DNA of 64,000 nt from positions 2,604,001 to 2,668,000 of the forward strand of contig NZ_CP124747.1 in assembly GCF_041860085.1 (NCBI RefSeq), in the 5' to 3' direction. This document shows positions 38,358 through 47,930 of the stretch, piece after piece (within the stretch, counting starts at the first letter, position 1; the number at the start of each line of letters is the position of its first letter). Origin of the DNA: Schlesneria sp. DSM 10557 (GTDB lineage Bacteria; Planctomycetota; Planctomycetia; Planctomycetales; Planctomycetaceae). The translations under genes and the position numbers were made by a program. The notes below the pieces were generated by a model. It saw only the letters and a list, made by a program, of their open reading frames with translations. It did not search any database and had not been told where the DNA came from.

Positions 38358-38417
38358 CGAGCGTAGGGTGCTGCTTCACAAAACTGAAGTATCAGCAACG
38401 TCCCTTCGGGGTGACTC

Positions 38418-38463
38418 AATAAAGAAACTCGCCACCCTCGATCGGAAGAGGGGGCGAGTTTCT
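38418..38463 (-). terminator. Terminator of the lipoprotein gene
   Basis: Arms 38423-38439 and 38448-38463 pair (agaaactcgcc on one side, ggcgagtttct on the other) with one bulged A. On the minus strand it is followed by TTTATTG. It lies about 80 bases past the lipoprotein stop and separates that gene from the nuclease operon. Confidence 0.75.
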
Positions 38464-38541
38464 GGTTTGAGATTACTCTGGGCGTCTATTCTCTAATCAC
38501 GGCTGCCTGGCGTGAAGCAGCCACGGACTTCACGGACTCGA

Positions 38542-39012
38542 TCATTTCTTGGAGGTGAGTCGGAAATCGGCCGAATCAGTCCCCCCTTCAGGAACCTGGT
38601 ACGTCAGCTTCGTCGTCTTGGGATCACTCATTTCCGGTGGTATCAAACTCCCTTTCGCCCCCTTCCCCCCTTGTGACTTGGCCCTTGCTTCCATCATGGC
38701 AGCGACCTGTCCTTCGTCCATTCCTGGAATACTGGTATCGATCCCCTTGGCATTGGATGTGTCAAACTTCTTGAATGAGATCTTATTGTCGCCGACTGCA
38801 GCGCCATTGACGAGTCGGTACTTCCCCTCAGAATCGGTGGTCCCGTAGCCTCCATAGGTCCCTGAAGAAAAATAGACATCCGCCCCCTGCAGCGGCTCAC
38901 CATCCAGGGTCACCGTCCCCGAGACATCGACGGACTTGACTCCCCCCTTACTGCCACACCCAACAATACACGTTACTAAAATCAGAGCTGTACAGCCCAA
39001 GAATTCTCGCAT
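38542..39012 (-). CDS. Planctomycete lipoprotein with carboxypeptidase-regulatory-like fold
   Basis: A 156-residue lipoprotein. The signal peptide ends in a lipobox-like VGC (LILVTCIVGCGSK, about residues 9-21), so the protein is anchored at the membrane by its N-terminal Cys. Next comes VSGTVTLDGEPLQGADVYF with YGTTDSEGKYRLVNGA, the signature of a carboxypeptidase-regulatory/transthyretin-like beta-sandwich very common in planctomycetes, often beside DUF1559 genes as here. The ATG at 39012 was chosen because the upstream open frame lacks a signal. Confidence 0.85.
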   Translation of the reverse strand: MREFLGCTALILVTCIVGCGSKGGVKSVDVSGTVTLDGEPLQGADVYFSSGTYGGYGTTDSEGKYRLVNGAAVGDNKISFKKFDTSNAKGIDTSIPGMDEGQVAAMMEARAKSQGGKGAKGSLIPPEMSDPKTTKLTYQVPEGGTDSADFRLTSKK

Positions 39013-39244
39013 CACGATACTCCACACTCCTCGAGCAGCGACAAAGAGTTGAGCGCTAGGACGAAAGCCCCGGCGCACACCATGAACCTTCACCGTTAAC
39101 GTCAGTTCTGACTCAACACACTCACCGACAGTGACCTGTTGTGCCACGTCGGCCATCGTGGATAGTCACTGTCAACTGGGGGCTCACTTATCAGCGATGT
39201 CCCCCCCAGCTGCGGCCTCTCGGTTTCACTCAATCGATCTCCCT

Positions 39245-40186
39245 TTAGAATTCGCCCAGAATCTCGCTTCCGCTGATACTGACAATTCCATTCAGCAGAT
39301 TCTGGTCAATATTCGCACTGATAAATCGTGCGGATCCGTCCCCCATTAACGCCTGGCAGCCACCCGTATGAGCGCTGCCAGCCCTCCAGGCATAGACCAG
39401 TTTCGTCGTCAGATAGTTCTGGTTAATGCCGTAGGCCGGGATGATGAAATGGGTATGAGTGTATCCGGTAACGAAGGGACCGTACGCCGTGTCCGTTTTC
39501 TGGAGCGGGGTTTCAATCATGAGAAATGTGTTGCTGGAGCCATCCTTGATGGAATGCAGTCCCGCCGACGAGTTGATTCCGAATACAGACCGGCCCGGGT
39601 TCGTATTACTGCTGTACAGTCCGCCAGTCAGGCCGTGATACTCGGTTTCTTCATGCACGAACCCGTAACTTGTTCGCTGCGCCCCCGTAATGGTGTACAT
39701 ATTCTGTGGCGTATAGGTATGGGGCGTGTCGTACTCTGGATCACTTGGGCAAAGAAATCCGGCAAGTTTCAGGTTATTGAGTACGGGTTGTTCGCCCCCG
39801 CCTCCGAGTGAGTTCCAGTCTGCCTTGCCTGTTGCCAGGCTGAAGTTGATCTGATTGTAGACATTGGCCTGATCGATGAACGGAAGAATGTACAAATAGC
39901 CCGTAAAGTTTCGGACCTGTCCCGGTGGAACAAAGGTCGCCGATCGTTCTGATCCCGGATTGACCGTCGACGGCGGGAACATCTGGTAGTTGTCATGGTA
40001 GTTGTGTAGAGCAAGCCCCAATTGCTTGAAGTTGTTCTTGCATTGAGTCCGTCTTGCCGCTTCACGAGCCTGCTGCACCGCGGGCAGCAGGAGTGCAATG
40101 AGAACTGCGATAATCGCAATTACGACAAGCAACTCAATCAAGGTGAACCCGGACGGGACCAAACGTTGACGACGTACGCTGGGCAT
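39245..40186 (-). CDS. DUF1559 family pseudopilin-like protein
   Basis: A 313-residue protein starting with a prepilin-type signal: [20 protein letters not shown], with the cleavage site after Gly and Glu at mature position 5. The block [20 protein letters not shown] follows, and the C-terminal motif with [10 protein letters not shown] matches the DUF1559 'HxGGxxxxxxDGS' end. These proteins are extremely abundant in planctomycetes and may form surface fibres, cleaved by a prepilin peptidase. The ATG at 40186 gives the usual short leader. The upstream frame is not needed. It is paired with the downstream lipoprotein (233-base gap). Confidence 0.93.
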   Translation of the reverse strand: MPSVRRQRLVPSGFTLIELLVVIAIIAVLIALLLPAVQQAREAARRTQCKNNFKQLGLALHNYHDNYQMFPPSTVNPGSERSATFVPPGQVRNFTGYLYILPFIDQANVYNQINFSLATGKADWNSLGGGGEQPVLNNLKLAGFLCPSDPEYDTPHTYTPQNMYTITGAQRTSYGFVHEETEYHGLTGGLYSSNTNPGRSVFGINSSAGLHSIKDGSSNTFLMIETPLQKTDTAYGPFVTGYTHTHFIIPAYGINQNYLTTKLVYAWRAGSAHTGGCQALMGDGSARFISANIDQNLLNGIVSISGSEILGEF

Positions 40187-40970
40187 CAGCGACCTTTCTC
40201 TCGAAACGTTCCGAAGAAAATGCGCGAAGTTGCGCCGAAAACAATGACAGAAGTGAAGTGAACGAAGGACATGCTTGTTGACGTTACGACAGACGTCGAC
40301 GATAGCAAACAACGTTCCTTATAAAAAATCAACTCTGAGCAGTGATTTGCATTTCGAATGATCATCGCCGCAGCCTAACCACGCTTTAGCGAGTCGCTCG
40401 CTGAACGAATTGAGCGATAATTGTGGCTTTGTAACGGCACCAATCCTATCACAGGACAATGGTGGCAGTCTTAATAGCACCTGAAAAATGAGCTCAGAAT
40501 TCCCTAAAATTGGCCGCAGGGAGGCGTTCACCGAACGCGGGTCGAACGGCAGCGACAGCAGTCGATGTATAGAAAGCATGCAGTAATGATTGTCTTAGTG
40601 GCAGCACCCGCCGTGGATTGCTGACTCACAGGATGGTCCTACGGCGCAGGTGGTTCAGTTCCTCGAAAATCTCTTTCGATGACCCTTCGGTTATCCCTTC
40701 TTTCCATCGTTGACAGTGTGATTTCCACAAGATTAGGCTGCTCGCGTCAGGGACGGCTGCGTGCACTTCCTCTCCGCGAGAAAGCTTCAGATCTCCGGAA
40801 AGAACTTGCCGTCAGCTTCACAGTGCCGTTGATCTGCTCAATTCTCACTGGACCATCCGCCTACTTTCCCATCGACATCTCTAATAGTGACACCCGGATC
40901 GGAGACTTTGAGCTCGGAGCCAGTTGCTTTGCGAACGTGTCCTAATTACCTGGCGTTCCGCCACTCTCTC
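40187..40970. other. Long divergent intergenic region
   Basis: 784 bases between the leftward DUF1559 gene and the rightward FG-GAP gene. Short frames such as 40319-40579 (minus) and 40679-40945 (plus) are open but show no family features. It presumably carries both promoters. No repeat or hairpin stood out. Confidence 0.4.
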
Positions 40971-42773
40971 ATGCTGATTCACCGGTTGAGAGCGTTTCTT
41001 ACATGCCTCCTGCTCTTGGAGGTTTTAGGTGGCGTATTGGGCTGTCGCCACGATCCTTCGGAAATTCCCCCTGGCGAAATAATCTCTTCTCCTCAGCCCC
41101 ACCGGCCAACCGGCCTTGCCCGTTCGTTTCAATCGAGCTCGCGCCTGGTCGCTCCTGAAACCGTCAATCCTTCCCCGCCCGAAACAGAGCAGTCTGACTG
41201 GTTTGAAGATGTCACAGCCGCAAGTCGGATAAGCTTTACCTATCGCAATGGCGAAGAAGGAGGTCACCTCTTCATCCTTGAGAGTCTCGGAGGGGGCGCG
41301 GCAGCCTTTGACTTTGACCGGGACGATTTCACGGACATTTTTTTCACCGGCGGCGGCACCATCGATTCCAACGCAACCATTGCCGGTTTGCCCTCCGCCT
41401 TGTTCCGTAACGTCAGCGAATTTCATTTTGACGAAGTCTCTGCCCAGGCCCGCGTGTTGAGTGGGGGAGACTATTCGCATGGCTGCTTCGCGGCGGATTT
41501 CGACTGCGACGGTTTTCCGGACTTCATCGTCACAGCTTACGGTCGCTGTCGGCTCTTCAAAAACCTTGGCGACGGGACGTTTATTGACATGACAGCCGGA
41601 AGTGGCATCAACCAGATGGGCTGGTGGACCGCAGCCGCATGGGGAGACATCAATCGTGACGGATTGCCCGATCTCTACCTCGCCAGTTATCTGCAATGGT
41701 CTCCTGCGTCCGACCAGAAATGCTGGAATCCCCTGAAACAACGAGAAGTCTGCGGCCCCAACCGCTTTCCTGCCGCAGATGACCGAGTGTATCGCAATCT
41801 CGGTGACGGCTCGTTCGAAGACATCACAGAGAGCGTACAAGTCCAACCGGGTGGCAACGGTTTAGCCGTCGTGGCGGCAGACATCAACCGCGATGGACTG
41901 GTCGACTTCTACGTCGCGAACGACGAGACAGATAACTTTCTTTATCTGGGTCGTTCTGACGGCACTTTACAAGAAATGGGACACGCGGTCGGCGTCGCCG
42001 TCAATCAGTATGGGACGCACGAAGGGAGTATGGGTGTTGAAGCGGGTGACTACGACCAGGATGGACGTTGCGATCTGTGGGTCACGAACTTCGAACTCGA
42101 AGATAACGCCCTTTATCGAAACCTGGGTGATGAAATCTTTCTACAAACCACGAACACGGCGGGGCTTGCCGGACGGTCGCGTCTTCAGGTTGGCTTCGGA
42201 ACTGCACTGGAAGATTTCAATGGTGATGGCCGACTCGATCTGCTGGTGATCAACGGACACGTTTTTTACGGGGGAGGTCAGCTCCCGTACCGCCAGAAGC
42301 CCCAGCTTTTCCAGAACACAGCAGATGGTCGATTCAAAGAGGTTTCTCGCTCCGCTGGAACATATTTCCGTGAGAATCATCCCGGTCGAGGTGCGACGGT
42401 CGGGGACTTTGACAATGACGGAGGAATCGATGTGGTTGTCGTGCATCAGAATGAGCCCGTATCGGTCCTTCGCAATCGATTCCCTCATCAGCGATTCATC
42501 AGTCTGGACATCATTGGAACTCGCGTTGACCGGGATGCGATCGGTACCACCGTTACTGTCAGACAGGAAGGGGATGAACGAGTCGCGTTCGTCCGGAGTG
42601 GTGCAGGATACCTGTCTCATTTCGATCGACGCGTGGTGATGGCTGTGACGGACGCCCCTTTCGACGTGAAGGTTTGCTGGACGGACGGAATGACAGAAAT
42701 CTTCCGCGCGGTTCCCACAGGTCGCACCTCTCATCTCATTCAGGGACAAAGCCAGACCGATGCGGCCCCATAG
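40971..42773 (+). CDS. FG-GAP/VCBS repeat lipoprotein with ASPIC/UnbV C-terminus (CRTAC1-like)
   Basis: A 600-residue exported protein. The N-terminal signal ends in the lipobox VLGC, so it is probably a lipoprotein. At least seven FG-GAP/VCBS calcium-binding loops follow, for example DFDCDGFPDFIVTAYG, DINRDGLPDLYLASY, DYDQDGRCDLWVTN, DFNGDGRLDLLVINGH and DFDNDGGIDVVVVHQ, which build a beta-propeller. The C-terminus is an ASPIC/UnbV domain (RSGAGYLSHFD). The ATG at 40971 was chosen because it starts the signal peptide directly; the frame opens 28 codons earlier. It overlaps the TPR gene by 14 bases, a common planctomycete pair. Confidence 0.9.
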   Translation: MLIHRLRAFLTCLLLLEVLGGVLGCRHDPSEIPPGEIISSPQPHRPTGLARSFQSSSRLVAPETVNPSPPETEQSDWFEDVTAASRISFTYRNGEEGGHLFILESLGGGAAAFDFDRDDFTDIFFTGGGTIDSNATIAGLPSALFRNVSEFHFDEVSAQARVLSGGDYSHGCFAADFDCDGFPDFIVTAYGRCRLFKNLGDGTFIDMTAGSGINQMGWWTAAAWGDINRDGLPDLYLASYLQWSPASDQKCWNPLKQREVCGPNRFPAADDRVYRNLGDGSFEDITESVQVQPGGNGLAVVAADINRDGLVDFYVANDETDNFLYLGRSDGTLQEMGHAVGVAVNQYGTHEGSMGVEAGDYDQDGRCDLWVTNFELEDNALYRNLGDEIFLQTTNTAGLAGRSRLQVGFGTALEDFNGDGRLDLLVINGHVFYGGGQLPYRQKPQLFQNTADGRFKEVSRSAGTYFRENHPGRGATVGDFDNDGGIDVVVVHQNEPVSVLRNRFPHQRFISLDIIGTRVDRDAIGTTVTVRQEGDERVAFVRSGAGYLSHFDRRVVMAVTDAPFDVKVCWTDGMTEIFRAVPTGRTSHLIQGQSQTDAAP

Positions 42774-43911
42774 CGAACCGACGGCCCAGCCCCGTCAATG
42801 GAACATAACCCTCCTGTTGGCATTCCTCGCAGGTAGCATTGTCGTTTGTGGACTGCTGTGGAGCCTGCGACCAAGCCCGGAAAGTCTGTATCAACAGGCC
42901 CTGCAGTCAAAAGAACTCTATGACAAGAAGCGGTTATTACAACAGGCCATCCGCTTGGCTAACGACGACTATCCGGCAGCCGAAGTGGAACTGTGCCTCG
43001 TGTCCGCTCGGCTGAAAGACTGGAGTGCGGTCGAATCGGGGACCGCCAAGCTTTCGCAAAAGAAACTCGCTCCCTCTGACCTCATGAAGGTGGCACGCGT
43101 CTGCCTGGAAGCACAGCAATGGGCTTCCGCAAAACCGATACTGGACGCTCTGCAGGAAACGCAGGGTCAAAATGAAGATTACCTGCGTCTTCGCTGTGCC
43201 TACTTTCAGGGAACGGGAGATCACCGTGGGCTGATTGATGCGACAGTCCTGCTAACCAAAGCAGCCCCCCATCAGACAAATTACTGGCTGTTGCTGGCTC
43301 AGATCCACGAGTTATTGGAACAGAACGCTGCGGCCATCGCCGTGTATCAAGAGGCGCTGGACCACGAATTGAGTCGTCTGGACGAAATCAAAATTCGTTC
43401 CCGTTTACTGGAACAGTTGATTCACGTCGGAGATGCCCCCGGGGCAAGAGATCAGTTGAACGCGCTCATCGCCGCGGGGGAAGCGGGTCCGCGAATCGAA
43501 ATCGCGACCGCGCGCCTTTATCACCTCGAAGGACAAAGCGAACTCGCCTTAGCCTCGCTGGAGCCGGCTCTGCAACGGATTGGTGAGATACCAGAAGCGA
43601 TTCGGTTACGCGGTGTCCTTCAGCTGGAACTCGGAAAATTTGATGAAGCGGTTCGGGACCTCAAACGAGTTATAGAGCTCACTCCACACGACGAAATTGC
43701 CTTGTTCAAACTTGCAGAGTCCTATCGACGGTGGGGGAAGCAAGACCCGACACGAGACGAGGGAGCGCTGGCAGACAAGTACCATCAGAGGTACCTGCAA
43801 GTTCACCAGCGCCAGTTGAGGATCAAAGCGATTCAGCGAGAACTCGCGCAGACCCCAGATCACCCACAGTTGCTTAAAGAACTTGAACAACTCAAAGCCG
43901 AGACGCGTTAG
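42760..43911 (+). CDS. Membrane-anchored TPR protein
   Basis: A 383-residue protein with one N-terminal membrane segment (about residues 14-34, ITLLLAFLAGSIVVCGLLWSL) and a helical remainder containing tetratricopeptide-type repeats, for example YWLLLAQIHELLEQNAAAIAVYQEAL and IRLRGVLQLELGKFDEAVRDL (each split: LLAQIHELLEQNAAAIAVY; LELGKFDEAVRDL). TPRs mediate protein contacts; its likely partner is the FG-GAP lipoprotein whose gene it overlaps. Confidence 0.85.
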   Translation: MRPHSEPTAQPRQWNITLLLAFLAGSIVVCGLLWSLRPSPESLYQQALQSKELYDKKRLLQQAIRLANDDYPAAEVELCLVSARLKDWSAVESGTAKLSQKKLAPSDLMKVARVCLEAQQWASAKPILDALQETQGQNEDYLRLRCAYFQGTGDHRGLIDATVLLTKAAPHQTNYWLLLAQIHELLEQNAAAIAVYQEALDHELSRLDEIKIRSRLLEQLIHVGDAPGARDQLNALIAAGEAGPRIEIATARLYHLEGQSELALASLEPALQRIGEIPEAIRLRGVLQLELGKFDEAVRDLKRVIELTPHDEIALFKLAESYRRWGKQDPTRDEGALADKYHQRYLQVHQRQLRIKAIQRELAQTPDHPQLLKELEQLKAETR

Positions 43912-44235
43912 CCACTGGCACTGTGGAATGAGGGCCTTGTTCTTTGAGTTAGGTTGAGGTTGGAGAGGGGATCGCGATGACGGAAGAATGCTCACCCTCA
44001 GCACGCCCACGAATTCATCAGGAGAGCTGACTGAACCATTCGATCGCGGTGAATCGCGGTTTGATACGCGGGAGATGCGGGACACGATGGGAGGAGTCCG
44101 AACGTCAGTGCCACGGATTCCATGGAGGGGAATGTCAGGGGTCCATCACGGCACAGACCAACTCGGCTGCTCCTGACTGCGCGACTCTTCTTGCACAGAG
44201 ACAGCCAGTGAGCAACCGAGTTGGTCACAACCCCG
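43912..44235. other. Convergent gap of 324 bases
   Basis: Between the TPR gene and the leftward Usp gene. I see no gene, clear terminator or repeat. Confidence 0.4.
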
Positions 44236-44751
44236 CTATTGCGACACGATCTCGACAGGACAAGCCGCGTGGCTTGAGACCTGCGCCGCCGTGGAATCCC
44301 CCCACCACCGAAGCATGCGCGCCCGGCGTTTTGACCCCACGATGATCTGATCAGCACCATATCGACGGGCCTCATCAAGAATCACCTCCGCGGGGTCACC
44401 TGTCCGCACGATGAGACTCGTCGACAGCTGCGGCGCAGCTCCCTTCAATCGCTCCGCAGCCTCTTCGAGCTGGCGTCGTGCCTCGGTGCGTTGGACATTC
44501 ATCAGTTCACCCAGGATGAGCTGTGACGGTCCCGCCAGCGCATTCGCCTCAATCGGCGAAAGCACGGTGATGAGTCGCACCTCCGCATCTCCGGGCCAAT
44601 CGCGCTGCATCAATTGCGTCAAAAACGCATGACCGGGGGACGTCCCCTCGATTGCCAGCAGAATTCGCTGCGATCGCGGGGCGTGACGACCCGCAGCATC
44701 CGTGGAGAGAGACCCGTTCACGAGAGAAGGAGGTGGCATACACGTCGTCAC
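44236..44751 (-). CDS. Universal stress protein, single domain
   Basis: A 171-residue protein with one UspA domain: RILLAIEGTSPGHAFL at the start of the fold and the C-terminal ADQIIVGSKRRARMLRWWGDS, which keeps a G-S-x6-G-type nucleotide loop. UspA proteins help cells survive starvation and oxygen stress. The start is GTG at 44751, which has AGAGGA about 8 bases upstream; an ATG 4 codons in is the alternative. It begins 51 bases after the hibernation-factor gene on the same strand and may be cotranscribed with it. Confidence 0.88.
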   Translation of the reverse strand: MTTCMPPPSLVNGSLSTDAAGRHAPRSQRILLAIEGTSPGHAFLTQLMQRDWPGDAEVRLITVLSPIEANALAGPSQLILGELMNVQRTEARRQLEEAAERLKGAAPQLSTSLIVRTGDPAEVILDEARRYGADQIIVGSKRRARMLRWWGDSTAAQVSSHAACPVEIVSQ

Positions 44752-44802
44752 GGTAATTCCTCTTCAAAAGATGAGATTCTTCGACCGAGGACCGGGATCA
44801 CC

Positions 44803-45177
44803 TTACGACCCGGACTCGAATCGCGCGATCGATCCGAGTGACTTCGCCCTGTTCTTGCGGCTTCGTTTCAGGAGCGACTTGGGGCGCTGCAGTTTGTGGA
44901 GGACCACACGCCGCGCACGTTCGGCGGCTTGAGCAACAGCGGCCCACGGATTCTCGGATGTGGCAGACGCCGTCAGATGACCGAAGGGCGGAAGCGAGAT
45001 GCGGACACGACACTGTTTGTCGACCCCGCCGCGGGGACCATTTTCGTCACTCAGCGTGACATCGACACTCGTGATTCGCTTCGATGCATGACTGAGAGCT
45101 CGCGTCATCTGCTCGACGACGGCATTCGCATACCGGTGAGGCTGAGGGACTGACGACGCGTTGATATTGATCTTCAT
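44803..45177 (-). CDS. Ribosome hibernation factor, short HPF/RaiA type
   Basis: A 124-residue protein of the HPF/RaiA family, which binds idle ribosomes near the decoding centre. The beta-alpha-beta core is visible: MKININASSVPQ, YANAVVEQMTRALSHASKRITSV, VDVTLSDENGPRGG, CRVRISLPP, and WAAVAQAAERARRVV. A basic C-terminal tail (LLKRSRKNRAKS) follows instead of the dimerising domain of long HPF, so it is the short type. The ATG at 45177 was chosen for the domain start. Confidence 0.85.
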   Translation of the reverse strand: MKININASSVPQPHRYANAVVEQMTRALSHASKRITSVDVTLSDENGPRGGVDKQCRVRISLPPFGHLTASATSENPWAAVAQAAERARRVVLHKLQRPKSLLKRSRKNRAKSLGSIARFESGS

Positions 45178-45322
45178 CACGGGTTCTCCTTGTACTGGTT
45201 CACAATCCAGGTTCACCACAACGAAAGCTTCCGAATATCCGCAAGACAGATCTGATGTTCCTGTTGCCTTGCGCGTTGACATCCACAAGAGTTCGACTCG
45301 AGAAAGAACAAAACCAATTTTC

Positions 45323-45354
45323 ACCTCACCCCTGAAACTTTCCAGGGGTGAGGT
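45323..45354 (-). terminator. Terminator after the Rnk/GreA-like gene
   Basis: Arms 45323-45334 and 45343-45354 form a perfect 12-bp GC-rich stem (left arm acctcacccctg) with an 8-base loop. On the minus strand it is followed by GAAAATTGGTTTTGTT, which is T-rich but not a pure run. It lies about 125 bases past the gene's stop. Confidence 0.7.
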
Positions 45355-45477
45355 CGACGCCGAGCGCTGGCGTCGAGGATCCCAGAGGCCAACCTGAGAA
45401 TTCAGGTGGCGCTGTTTCTGATGCTGCTTTCAAAGGGGACGTATCCGTTAGTTCAGACGGCAGTGTCCGCGAAGCGG

Positions 45478-45897
45478 CTACGTGACACAGACACGGTTAC
45501 GCTCGGGTTGGAAGACGACCTCTTCAATCCGAAACCGCACGAGCCCACTCGGAACCTGCCACTGCACGAGATCCCCTTCGCGATAGCCAAGGATGGCTGT
45601 TCCGATCGGGGCAAGTACTGACAGTTTATCTGACGCGATGTCCGCATCTTTAGGAAAAACAAGCGTATAAGTGCTTACTTCCTGGGTATGAACGTCACGG
45701 ATTTTGACGGTCGAATTCATCGTCACGACATCGGGAGGAATCTCGTCAGGGTTCATGACGATCGCGCGATTCATCTCCTGCCTCAACGACTGGAGATAGG
45801 GCTTATCACCGAATGCCATTGCCAGTTCACTGAAGAACAGGCTTTCGAGATCGTCGTGATCCGACTTGGTAATGATGATTTGTCGTTTGCCGGCCAT
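45478..45897 (-). CDS. Rnk/GreA-GreB C-terminal family protein
   Basis: A 139-residue protein with the FKBP-like C-terminal domain of transcript-cleavage factors, in the nucleoside-diphosphate-kinase regulator (Rnk) layout: ITKSDHDDLESLFF at the N-terminus, then VVTMNSTVKIRDV, TYTLVFPKDAD, LSVLAPIGTAILGYREGD and WQVPSG. It lacks the long GreA coiled coil, so it may bind RNA polymerase without triggering cleavage. Its start is the ATG at 45897; a terminator follows. It is part of a stress-gene cluster. Confidence 0.87.
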   Translation of the reverse strand: MAGKRQIIITKSDHDDLESLFFSELAMAFGDKPYLQSLRQEMNRAIVMNPDEIPPDVVTMNSTVKIRDVHTQEVSTYTLVFPKDADIASDKLSVLAPIGTAILGYREGDLVQWQVPSGLVRFRIEEVVFQPERNRVCVT

Positions 45898-46505
45898 GTT
45901 GTCGCTCCTCGCTCTTTAACCTTGTTTAACGTACCGCTCCTGACTGAACGCGAAAATTTGCGGCAGAGAAATCACCTGCGATCGATTCGCTCAATTCGTT
46001 ACGTCGAATGAGAACCCTGTCGTGTAACCACGCCTGCGCAGTGGCCGCGACATCGCTGCTCGTCAACTCAGGAATCGTGACTTCGTCAAACAGCGAACGC
46101 TGGGGGGAGAGTAAGCAACTCCCAGACCAATGCGCCCAAACACGAAAAACAGGCAAATAAAAGGGGGACCGCGGCGGCGACGCGAGGCGTGGCGCACGAG
46201 AATCCGGCCCCAACCGTCAACTCCCGGTGACGGCCGAAACCTGAGTTGACATCGTCGAGGTTCAACCGAGCAACATCGGCCTCATTCGACAGCTTTCCCG
46301 TAGGAGACTGAATGGCTCCATGACGGTGAGGATCGGCCTGAAACTCCCGGGGGTTTTCGCCCCGCAACGGATTTCACCTGCCCCTGCGACCATTTAGTCA
46401 GGACATATCCCAGAGCGGGGGACGAGTAGACGAGCGCCCGTTCCCGAACGTTGTGGTCCCCCCGGAGGGTGTTCGGTGATCACATGGCAAAGCAACGGAA
46501 CCGAC
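45898..46505. other. Gap of 608 bases
   Basis: Leftward frames at 45926-46213 and 46086-46367 overlap; one contains a possible membrane segment (VPLLFACFSCLGALVWELL). Neither has a clear ribosome site or known motif. They may be remnants of one small membrane-protein gene split by a frameshift, but this is weak. Confidence 0.35.
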
Positions 46506-47552
46506 TTACGCCTGCTCTGAAGACTCGTGCGTCTCGGAAGGTCGCTTAATGATCATCGATGCCAGGATCCCCGCGACGAGGATCCCGATGATCACAGCCA
46601 GCAGATAGAAGTTGAAGTGCGACCCCAATGTCTTTTTCAGCCATTCCGTGAAGAACATCTTCAGTCCGACGATCAGCAGAATGACCGCCAGCGATACCTT
46701 CAGGTACCGGAACGTGTCGATCATCCCGGCGAGAGCGAAATACAGCGAGCGAAGCCCCAGGATGGCAAACACGTTACTGGTGAACACCAGGAAGGGATCC
46801 GCCGTGATGGCAAAGATCGCCGGGATCGAATCGACGGCAAAAATCACATCCGTCGATTCGATCAGGATCAGCGCCAGGGCTAAAGGAGTCAGCATCAGAG
46901 TGCCCGGTCGCAGACTCTCGGCGTACTCCCCCTTTGCTTCCACTCCCGCTCGCACAAAGAAATGCTCGCCATGAATCTCGTTGGCGACAGGAAAGAACCG
47001 TCGCGTCAGACGAATGATCCACCCGAAGCTGGAGGCTTCATGATTGGAAGCAAAGACCAGCATCTTGATCCCAGTGAAGATCAGCAGGGCGCCAAAGACA
47101 TACAACACCCAGTGGAATCGTGAAATCAGCAGATTTCCGACGGCGATCATCGCCCCGCGCATTACCAGCGCTCCAATGATGCCCCAGAACAGAACCCGAT
47201 GCTGGTAAATTATAGGAATGGCAAAGAAGCCGAAGATCATCGCGATCACAAACACGTTGTCGATGCTCAGCGATTTTTCGACAATGTACCCCGTGATGTA
47301 CTTTTCAACGGCGGTAGCGCCATCGTTCAGTTGACCATCTGCGACATCGATCTGGGTCCCCAGACCAAACCAGTGACCTTCGTAGGCAAAGTAGACGAAG
47401 ACCGCAAAGGTGAGCCCCAGAGTCACCCACACCGCCGTCCACGCCAGGGCTTCCCTGATGGAGACCACATGGGCGTGACGGTGGAATACACCAAGATCAA
47501 GGGCCAACATCGCCAGGACGAAGACCACAAAGCCAATCCACAGCCAGATCAT
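46506..47552 (-). CDS. TerC family integral membrane protein (Alx-like)
   Basis: A 348-residue membrane protein of the TerC family with about nine membrane segments. The acidic residues typical of the family are in place: MLALDLGVFHR near residue 17, EKSLSIDNVFVIAMIFGFF around 105-123, and LILIESTDVIFAVDSIPAIFAIT around 230-250. Relatives include Alx, which exports manganese, and TerC of tellurite resistance. The ATG at 47552 begins the first membrane segment; 8 more codons are open upstream. No other ter gene is adjacent. Confidence 0.9.
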   Translation of the reverse strand: MIWLWIGFVVFVLAMLALDLGVFHRHAHVVSIREALAWTAVWVTLGLTFAVFVYFAYEGHWFGLGTQIDVADGQLNDGATAVEKYITGYIVEKSLSIDNVFVIAMIFGFFAIPIIYQHRVLFWGIIGALVMRGAMIAVGNLLISRFHWVLYVFGALLIFTGIKMLVFASNHEASSFGWIIRLTRRFFPVANEIHGEHFFVRAGVEAKGEYAESLRPGTLMLTPLALALILIESTDVIFAVDSIPAIFAITADPFLVFTSNVFAILGLRSLYFALAGMIDTFRYLKVSLAVILLIVGLKMFFTEWLKKTLGSHFNFYLLAVIIGILVAGILASMIIKRPSETHESSEQA

Positions 47553-47812
47553 GCGAAACCCCTTGCCTCTGCCCAATCAAATCGACACGTCGCGTCATCA
47601 CAGTTTGAGCATCTATATCGGCCTGACCACGATATCAGCAGTGGTAAATGGCTCTCGCTCTTCACTTCTCTGCAAGATAGTGAAAATACCACGCCCGCGG
47701 GTTACCGCAAGGATCGATCTGCATCTCGGCTTCCCTTCCCCCCTCTCACGAAACAGGCGGGACAAAGCTGCCGGATGACAGCCCTGCCCCGCCTGTTTGA
47801 AGTCCCACCCAC

Positions 47813-47918
47813 GTCCCACCCGTCGAAATTCTCAGTCCGGTCCGAAAGGACCTCTACCGAACGTCGCTTGAGTCGCAAAAGCAACCATTTCGGGGCCCGT
47901 CATTTCGACGGGTGGGAC
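47813..47918. repeat. 16-bp inverted repeat with 74-base spacer
   Basis: Arms 47813-47828 (gtcccacccgtcgaaa) and 47903-47918 are exact inverted copies. A partial direct copy of gtcccaccc lies just left at about 47802. The element fills much of the 378-base gap between terC and the downstream two-domain Usp gene. It could be a folded RNA or a small non-autonomous mobile element; no target duplication was recognised. Confidence 0.6.
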
Positions 47919-47930
47919 CCGTCACGACTC

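Noticed and set aside
46506..47552. Tellurite-resistance ter operon
   Set aside because: Only a TerC-family gene is present; no terA, terB, terD or terE neighbours. An Alx-like metal transporter is the simpler reading.
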